From: Spartobacteria bacterium
GTDB taxonomy: Bacteria > Verrucomicrobiota > Verrucomicrobiia > Chthoniobacterales > UBA10450
Assembly (NCBI GenBank): GCA_021324035.1
Contig: JAJPJU010000242.1
Coordinates: 1-5,184, forward strand
Length of the DNA: 5,184 nucleotides
Direction: 5' to 3'
Under the pieces are notes generated by a model that saw only the letters and a list, made by a program, of their open reading frames with translations, was not told the DNA's origin and did no database searches. Shown here one piece after another: positions 1 through 5,184 of the stretch. Both the position numbers and the translations under genes were made by a program. Position 1 is the stretch's first letter. Every line of letters starts with the position of its first letter.

Positions 1-3000
1 AGGATCTGCTTCGGGCCTGCGCTCGTGAGGACGTCGACATCAACGTTCCATTCGAGGAACTGCCAAGGGCGGATCAGCAATTTGTGATTGAAGGCGAGAA
101 GTCGATCGCGGCCGCGCGCGAGCGTGGAGAAAGTTACAACGACGACGACTACGATAGCGATCGCTGGTACGGCGTGCGCGGATTTTTCCGCTGGGCGGAA
201 TCGCAGGTTTACAAAATGCACATGCGCGTGCTGCTCAGCCGTTATCGCTCTTACACGACGTGTCCGAGTTGCAACGGCGGACGTTTTCAACCCGAAGCGC
301 TGAACTATAAAATTGTCGTCGAGAAAAATCAGCTCACTCTTCCGGATTATCAGGCTCTCTCGAACAGCAATGCACGCGATGTTCTGGCGACGCTGGAAAT
401 TTCGACCGCGGACAAAACCGCCGAAATGTTGCGCGGCGAGATTTGCGCGCGTCTGAATTATCTCTGCGAAGTTGGCGTCGGTTATCTTACCCTGGATCGC
501 TCGACCCGAACGTTGAGCGGCGGTGAAGTCCAGCGCGTCAATCTCACAACCTGCCTCGGCGCATCGCTTGTGAATACCCTGTTCGTGATGGATGAGCCGA
601 GCATCGGGCTCCATCCACGCGACGTTGGCCGGCTTGTTCGGGTAATGCACAATTTGCGCGACCGCGGCAATACTCTGCTCGTCGTCGAACATGAGGAACA
701 AATCATTCGGTCGGCGGATAACTTGATCGATATCGGCCCTGGTCGCGGCGAACGCGGCGGTGAGCTCGTGTTCAGCGGACCACTGGACGAATTCATAGCT
801 GGAACGATTTCTCCGAAGGCGTTTAGATCGCGCTCGAAGAGCACGATCCACCCGTCGCTCACTGCGGATTACCTCAGCGGCGCGAAATCGATTCGTGTGC
901 CAAGGAAAAGACGACGATCAATATCAGCGATCAAGATCACGGGCGCTCGCGAACACAATCTTAAGAACGTCGATGTTGAGCTTCCGTTAGGTGTTTTCAC
1001 CTGCGTCACCGGTGTTTCCGGCTCCGGCAAGTCGACCCTGATTCACGATGTGCTGTATCGAAGTCTGCTCGCAGCCAAAGGCCAGTCCTCCGATCAGGAG
1101 CCGGGTGCATGCAAATCCGTCTCGGGTGCGCACCGAATCCACGACGTAGTCATGGTCGATCAATCCCAGCTTGCCCGAACTCCCCGCTCGACGCCGATTC
1201 TTTACCTCGGACTCTACGATCGGGTTCGCGAATTGTTCGCCGGCCAATCGGAAGCGATGGCCCAGGGTCTGACCGCGAGCGCGTTTTCATTCAATTCCGG
1301 AAGCGGGCGTTGCGAGCGCTGTTCCGGAACGGGATTCGAAAAAATCGAGATGCAGTTCCTGAGCGATTTGTACGTGCGGTGCGCTGAGTGCGAAGGCAAA
1401 CGATTCCAGCCGCACGTGTTGAAGATCAGACTGCACGGCAAATCGATCCACGATCTGCTGGAGCTGACCGTTCACGAAGCGATCCAGTTCTTTGCCGAAA
1501 TCGGCGAACTCAAAACCCTTTCCGAGCCACTCGATGTATTGGATCAAGTCGGCCTCGGATATTTGCGGCTCGGGCAGCCGTTGAACACGCTTAGCGGGGG
1601 CGAATCTCAGCGGCTGAAATTGGTTAAGCACCTGGCGACACCGGAAAACAAAGGCTCGAATGGGGGAGCCATTGGTAATCTGTTCATCTTCGATGAGCCA
1701 ACTACCGGCCTTCATTTCGACGACGTCGCTATGTTGCTGCACGTCTTTCAACGCCTGGTCGACGCTGGACATTCCCTTGTCGTAATCGAGCACAATCCCG
1801 AAGTCATTAAGTGTGCCGACTGGATTGTAGATCTTGGTCCGGAAGCGGGAGATCAGGGCGGCGAAATTGTCGCGGCAGGAACGCCCGAACAGGTGGCCAA
1901 AAATGAAAAATCCCACACCGGACAATTTTTGAGGAACGTTCTGGGGAGCGCAGGCCGCCGGCCTGCAGTTCGCGGCCGCTCGCCGCGAACATTGTATTTG
2001 GAAAATGACGAGATCGAACTTGCTCGGGCGGCTGAAGAATCGCCGCGTTTCAAGGTCAACGGAATCAACGGCGGAATCGGAATCCACGGTGCGCGCGAGC
2101 ACAACCTCAAAAATATCGACGTAAATATTCCGCGCGACCAAATGGTCGTAATCACCGGCCTGAGCGGCTCCGGAAAATCGACGCTCGCATTCGATATTTT
2201 GTTCGCTGAAGGCCAGCGACGCTTCCTCGACAGCATGTCGCCCTATGCGCGGCAGTTCGTCGAACAACTCGAAAGGCCGGATGTCGATCTGGTCACGGGG
2301 TTGCCGCCGAGCGTTGCCATTGAGCAACGGGTAACGCGCGGCGGTGGAAAATCGACGGTCGCCACCGTGACCGAAGTTTATCATTTTCTCCGATTGCTTT
2401 TCGCCAAAACCGGAACGCAATTTTGTCCTGAATGCGATTTGCCGGTGGAAAGCCAAAGTTTGGCGGCGATCGTGAAACAGATCGAAGCCGCGGCCAGGCG
2501 CGGACTCATAACGGTGCTGGCGCCGCTGGTCAAAGCCCGTAAAGGATTTCACTCCGACGTCGCGCGCTGGGCTGAAAAGCAAGGCTTCGACACTTTGTAC
2601 GTCGATGGCCAACTCCTTCCGATTCCGCAATTTCGAAAACTTGCCCGGTTCAAAGAACATACGATTTCCGTCGTCGTCGGCGTGATCGACGCGAAGCGAA
2701 TTGCCAAAGCGCGAAATTTGACGCAACGCGCTCTCGAAATTGGACGCGGCACAGCCCATCTCCTCGACGCGAAAAATAATCTGACGATCGTCAGCACCGA
2801 AATGAGCTGTCCGAACTGCGGCCGCGCGTTCGAAGAGCTCGACCCACGATTGTTTTCATTCAATTCGCCTCACGGGGCGTGCGAGGAATGCGGCGGATTT
2901 GGCGAAATCTGGGATCAGGAATTCCAGACAGCCGCCGAAGAGACCAACGACTCAGTATTGGAGAATGAACTTCGGGCCGAGCGCGAATCGGAATGGATCG

Positions 3001-4691
3001 ATGCAACCGAAGCGCACGAATGTCCAAAATGTCACGGATCGCGCATCAACGAAGTAGCGCGACACGTTCGAGTCCAGGGAATGACCATCGACCAGTTCAC
3101 CAGTCTTGCTGCCAGCGAGGCTGCGGTGAAGATCGATAAACTGAAATTTGCCGGGACGCAGGCCACGATCGCGGCCGATTTGATTCCGGAAATTCGTCAG
3201 CGTTTGCGTTTCATGGAAAACGTCGGTCTCGGATACCTGGCGCTTGGCCGTTCGGCGAAAACCTTGAGCGGCGGCGAATCCCAACGGATCCGCCTGGCGG
3301 CGCAACTCGGTTCAAATTTGCGCGGCGTCCTTTATGTTCTGGACGAACCAACGATTGGTCTTCATCCGCGAGACAATTTGCGGTTGCTCGACACCCTCGA
3401 AGCCCTCCGCGAAAAAGGAAATTCGCTCGTAATTGTTGAGCACGACGACGAGACGATGCGCCGCGCCGATCATATCGTCGATCTTGGTCCGCGCGCTGGT
3501 ATTCATGGCGGCGAAATTGTGGCGACCGGAACACTTCTCGATATCGAGCGCGCCAGAAATTCCGAGACCGGCCGTTGTTTAAAGAAACCGTTGTTGCACC
3601 CAACGCGCGAATCACGGCGATCCTTGCTGACGGTTGAAAACTGGATCGAAGTCCACGGTGCCCGGGCCAACAATCTCAAAAATGTCGATGTTCGTTTTCC
3701 AATCGGGAGATTGACGGTGATCACCGGGATTTCGGGTTCGGGAAAATCGACATTGATGCACGACGTGTTACTCCCGGCGGTGGTCGAGGATCTTGAAAAC
3801 AAAAAGCGCCGGGGAGACGGCGAATTGTTAAAACTCGTGAGTGGCACGGAGGAAATCGAAGCGGTTTATGAAGTCGATCAATCGCCGATTGGGAAAACTT
3901 CGCGGTCGACGCCCGGAACTTATATCAAGGTTTTCGATGAGATTCGTAATCTTTACGCACAGCTGCCGGTCTCGCGGGTTCGCGGTTATTCAGCCAGCCG
4001 ATTTTCCTTCAACGCCGAAGGCGGGCGTTGCGAAACCTGCAAAGGGCAGGGCGTAATCAAGTTAGAGATGAATTTCCTGCCGGAAGCGCTCGTGCTTTGT
4101 GAAGACTGCGGCGGACGCCGTTACAATCCGCAAACGCTTGAGGTTCTTTATAACGACAAGTCGATCGGCGATGTGATGGAGATGACGATCGAAGAGGCCG
4201 CCGATTTTTTCTCGGCCCATCCGAAAATCGCGCGACCGCTTTCCTTGCTTGTCGAAACGGGGCTTGGTTATCTCAAACTTGGTCAGCCAAGTCCGACCCT
4301 GAGCGGCGGCGAAGCCCAGCGTTTGAAGCTGGTTACCCAGTTAAAGCGTGGCGTGGGTCGCGCGACGAACGAGCGGCTGCGGAAGATGCGCAATCCAGGC
4401 TCGACTCTTTATTTGCTGGAGGAACCGACGATCGGTTTGCACATGGCGGACGTCGATCTTCTCCTGAAGGTGCTGCACCGGCTGGTCGATGAGGGCAATA
4501 CCGTAATCGTCATCGAGCACAACGTGAGTGTCATGGCCGAGGCGGATTACATTGTTGATCTGGGACCGGAGGCTGGCGCAGAAGGCGGCAGGATTGTCGT
4601 CACCGGGACACCGGAGCAGGTCGCAAAAAACAAAACCAGCCGGACCGCGCCATTTTTGCGAAAAGTGTTGAACCGTTCGGCGGCGCGGTGA
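1..4691 (+). CDS. uvrA: Tandem (double) UvrA excinuclease ABC subunit A, 5'-truncated
   Basis: UvrA is the cytoplasmic damage-sensing ATPase that loads UvrB on lesions in nucleotide excision repair. Residue n starts at base 3n; 1,562 residues are visible. Unit 1: insertion-domain end, CPSC (87/90), LSGGEVQR (171-178), VMDEPSIGLH, switch His 230; half II has Walker A GVSGSGKST (337-345), zinc Cys 437/440/460/463, LSGGESQR (530-537), IFDEPTTGLH, His 597. Unit 2 starts near 692: Walker A GLSGSGKST (719-727), CPEC (808/811), a UvrB-binding-sized segment (about 812-935), zinc Cys 936/939/960/963, CPKC (1007/1010), LSGGESQR (1088-1095), VLDEPTIGLH, His 1147; half II has Walker A GISGSGKST (1242-1250), zinc Cys 1343/1346/1366/1369, LSGGEAQR (1433-1440), LLEEPTIGLH, His 1506. 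The frame is open to the left edge with UvrA-like residues, so the GTG at 84 is not the start. By comparison with a normal unit of about 940 residues, roughly 300 are missing upstream, including the first Walker A (inference). Double UvrA is known from Chlamydia. The family call is very secure; the exact role of each unit is not. Confidence 0.96.
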   Translation, partial: DLLRACAREDVDINVPFEELPRADQQFVIEGEKSIAAARERGESYNDDDYDSDRWYGVRGFFRWAESQVYKMHMRVLLSRYRSYTTCPSCNGGRFQPEALNYKIVVEKNQLTLPDYQALSNSNARDVLATLEISTADKTAEMLRGEICARLNYLCEVGVGYLTLDRSTRTLSGGEVQRVNLTTCLGASLVNTLFVMDEPSIGLHPRDVGRLVRVMHNLRDRGNTLLVVEHEEQIIRSADNLIDIGPGRGERGGELVFSGPLDEFIAGTISPKAFRSRSKSTIHPSLTADYLSGAKSIRVPRKRRRSISAIKITGAREHNLKNVDVELPLGVFTCVTGVSGSGKSTLIHDVLYRSLLAAKGQSSDQEPGACKSVSGAHRIHDVVMVDQSQLARTPRSTPILYLGLYDRVRELFAGQSEAMAQGLTASAFSFNSGSGRCERCSGTGFEKIEMQFLSDLYVRCAECEGKRFQPHVLKIRLHGKSIHDLLELTVHEAIQFFAEIGELKTLSEPLDVLDQVGLGYLRLGQPLNTLSGGESQRLKLVKHLATPENKGSNGGAIGNLFIFDEPTTGLHFDDVAMLLHVFQRLVDAGHSLVVIEHNPEVIKCADWIVDLGPEAGDQGGEIVAAGTPEQVAKNEKSHTGQFLRNVLGSAGRRPAVRGRSPRTLYLENDEIELARAAEESPRFKVNGINGGIGIHGAREHNLKNIDVNIPRDQMVVITGLSGSGKSTLAFDILFAEGQRRFLDSMSPYARQFVEQLERPDVDLVTGLPPSVAIEQRVTRGGGKSTVATVTEVYHFLRLLFAKTGTQFCPECDLPVESQSLAAIVKQIEAAARRGLITVLAPLVKARKGFHSDVARWAEKQGFDTLYVDGQLLPIPQFRKLARFKEHTISVVVGVIDAKRIAKARNLTQRALEIGRGTAHLLDAKNNLTIVSTEMSCPNCGRAFEELDPRLFSFNSPHGACEECGGFGEIWDQEFQTAAEETNDSVLENELRAERESEWIDATEAHECPKCHGSRINEVARHVRVQGMTIDQFTSLAASEAAVKIDKLKFAGTQATIAADLIPEIRQRLRFMENVGLGYLALGRSAKTLSGGESQRIRLAAQLGSNLRGVLYVLDEPTIGLHPRDNLRLLDTLEALREKGNSLVIVEHDDETMRRADHIVDLGPRAGIHGGEIVATGTLLDIERARNSETGRCLKKPLLHPTRESRRSLLTVENWIEVHGARANNLKNVDVRFPIGRLTVITGISGSGKSTLMHDVLLPAVVEDLENKKRRGDGELLKLVSGTEEIEAVYEVDQSPIGKTSRSTPGTYIKVFDEIRNLYAQLPVSRVRGYSASRFSFNAEGGRCETCKGQGVIKLEMNFLPEALVLCEDCGGRRYNPQTLEVLYNDKSIGDVMEMTIEEAADFFSAHPKIARPLSLLVETGLGYLKLGQPSPTLSGGEAQRLKLVTQLKRGVGRATNERLRKMRNPGSTLYLLEEPTIGLHMADVDLLLKVLHRLVDEGNTVIVIEHNVSVMAEADYIVDLGPEAGAEGGRIVVTGTPEQVAKNKTSRTAPFLRKVLNRSAAR
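1950..1990. repeat. Pair of adjacent perfect hairpin repeats in the inter-unit linker (REP-like)
   Basis: Two inverted repeats lie side by side, separated by one base. The first (1950-1966) has 7-base arms gcaggcc/ggcctgc around a 3-base loop. The second (1968-1990) has 8-base arms gttcgcgg/ccgcgaac around a 7-base loop. Both are very GC-rich and lie inside the uvrA reading frame, where they encode an Arg/Pro/Gly-rich stretch (AGRRPAVRGRSPR) between the end of unit 1 and the start of unit 2. Normal UvrA proteins have no counterpart of this stretch. The layout resembles short interspersed palindromic (REP-like) elements that can insert in frame into protein linkers. Only one copy is present here, so membership of a dispersed family is unproven. 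A transcription terminator is unlikely: the position is mid-gene and no T-run follows. Confidence 0.6.
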
Positions 4692-4692
4692 G
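4687..4692 (+). promoter_or_regulatory. Possible ribosome binding site and stop/start overlap at the uvrA-lgt junction
   Basis: The sequence GGTGAG overlaps the uvrA stop codon (TGA 4689-4691) and ends 13 bases before the lgt ATG at 4706. That spacing is longer than usual for a Shine-Dalgarno site, and the match is only partial. The same bases contain a GTG (4688-4690) in frame with lgt, so a GTGA stop/start overlap is an alternative way to begin lgt. Either arrangement would suit translational coupling to uvrA. The 14-base gap holds no terminator and has no room for a promoter; a promoter inside the end of uvrA cannot be excluded. Confidence 0.3.
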
Positions 4693-4705
4693 AATCGCGC
4701 ACCGG

Positions 4706-5184
4706 ATGTTCGCCTATTACGTTCACGATCTCGACCCGCTGATCTTCCGCATTTACGACAGCGTCGGACCGCGCTGGTACGGGCTGGCCTACGTCATGGC
4801 GTTCGTTTGCAGTTATTTCGTTTACCGAAAACTTGCCCTGCGCGGATACGCCGACTTGCCGGTGGCCAGAGTTGGCGACTTCATCACCGGCGCAGCGCTT
4901 TTCGGCGTGATCGTTGGCGGACGGCTCGGCTACGTTTTTTTCTACAAGCCCGAAATGTTGCGCGAGCCGTTATCGATCTTTCGGGTCTGGGAAGGCGGCA
5001 TGTCCAGCCACGGCGGCATGCTCGGCCTATTGGCGTTCACATTTTATTTCGCGTGGCGTCACAAGATTTCCTGGACCAATCTCGGCGACAATCTCGTTGT
5101 CACTGCGCCGATCGGCTTGTTTTTTGGGCGATGCGCCAACTTCATTAATGGCGAACTATACGGGCGGGCCACGAACGTTTCGTG
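4706..5184 (+). CDS. lgt: Prolipoprotein diacylglyceryl transferase Lgt, 3'-truncated
   Basis: Lgt is an integral inner-membrane enzyme that moves a diacylglyceryl group from phosphatidylglycerol to the lipobox cysteine of prolipoproteins, the first step of lipoprotein maturation. The 159 visible residues begin MFAYYVHDLDPLIF, a typical Lgt start. Hydrophobic segments lie at about 24-40, 57-80, 100-117 and 128-147. Family motifs are RWYGL (23-27), GGRLGYVFFY (71-80), WEGGMSSHGG (95-104) and GRCANFINGELYGR (141-154). From memory of E. coli Lgt, essential Tyr26, His103, Arg143, Asn146, Glu151 and Gly154 match Tyr25, His102, Arg142, Asn145, Glu150 and Gly153 here, so the visible active-site residues are intact. 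The C-terminal part, with the later essential arginine and glutamate, lies beyond the window; a usual Lgt has about 260-300 residues. ATG 4706 is chosen because the family's N-terminal motif follows directly; GTG 4688 would add six residues and overlap the uvrA stop. Probably co-transcribed with uvrA. Confidence 0.96.
   Translation, partial: MFAYYVHDLDPLIFRIYDSVGPRWYGLAYVMAFVCSYFVYRKLALRGYADLPVARVGDFITGAALFGVIVGGRLGYVFFYKPEMLREPLSIFRVWEGGMSSHGGMLGLLAFTFYFAWRHKISWTNLGDNLVVTAPIGLFFGRCANFINGELYGRATNVS

Noticed and set aside
84..86. GTG at 84 as the start of the uvrA gene
   Set aside because: The frame stays open to the left edge, and the 27 codons upstream still match UvrA insertion-domain sequence, so the true start is outside the window.
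138..161. Acidic run (NDDDYDSD) in the unit 1 insertion domain as a possible DNA-mimic patch
   Set aside because: It is short, and single-unit UvrAs can also carry acidic residues in this region, so there is no reason to assign it a special role.
1950..1990. Hairpins read as a transcription terminator or attenuator
   Set aside because: They are in the middle of an intact reading frame and no T-rich tract follows either stem.
1287..2759. A 490-codon open frame on the minus strand, opposite uvrA
   Set aside because: It lies wholly antisense to unambiguous UvrA motifs, its translation shows no domain I recognise, and long antisense open frames are expected opposite GC-rich genes with strong codon bias.
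940..3690. Nucleotide-level direct repeats between the ATPase halves (e.g. around 945, 2091 and 3659)
   Set aside because: The similarity is explained by conserved ABC ATPase motifs shared by homologous domains, with many synonymous differences; there is no sign of recent duplication.
4807..5148. A 113-codon plus-strand open frame inside lgt
   Set aside because: It is in a different frame from the clear Lgt reading frame, which carries all the family motifs; its own translation is Arg-rich and unrecognisable.

Overview
The window is almost entirely coding on the + strand. It holds two genes, both cut by the window edges: a very large uvrA-type excinuclease gene that enters from the left edge and stops at 4691, and the first half of lgt (prolipoprotein diacylglyceryl transferase), which starts at about 4706 and runs off the right edge. 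I see no RNA gene, CRISPR array, insertion sequence or phage gene.

The uvrA product is a tandem (double) UvrA. The visible 1,562 residues hold the C-terminal three quarters of one UvrA unit (nt 3 to about 2075), followed in the same frame by a complete second unit (about 2076-4688). Double-length UvrA is known from Chlamydia and, as far as I recall, from other members of the Planctomycetes-Verrucomicrobia-Chlamydiae group. The moderately GC-rich sequence, the tandem UvrA, and a palindromic repeat inserted in frame between the units all fit a Verrucomicrobiota-like bacterium, possibly an environmental genome. This placement is an inference from gene architecture, not a database match.

Layout: 1-2075 is unit 1 (end of the insertion domain, rest of ATP-binding half I, all of half II). 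About 1920-2075 is the inter-unit linker, with two adjacent perfect hairpin repeats at 1950-1990. 2076-4688 is unit 2 (both ATP-binding halves, a UvrB-binding domain, and a much shortened insertion domain). 4692-4705 is a 14-base gap. 4706-5184 is lgt.

The genes serve unrelated processes: UvrA recognises damaged DNA for nucleotide excision repair, and Lgt carries out the first lipidation step of lipoproteins at the cytoplasmic membrane. Their same orientation and near contact suggest one transcript, with lgt possibly translated by coupling to the end of uvrA. No novel system is evident. The points worth a second look are the unequal domain content of the two UvrA units, a changed Walker B residue in the last ATPase site, and the repeat in the linker.
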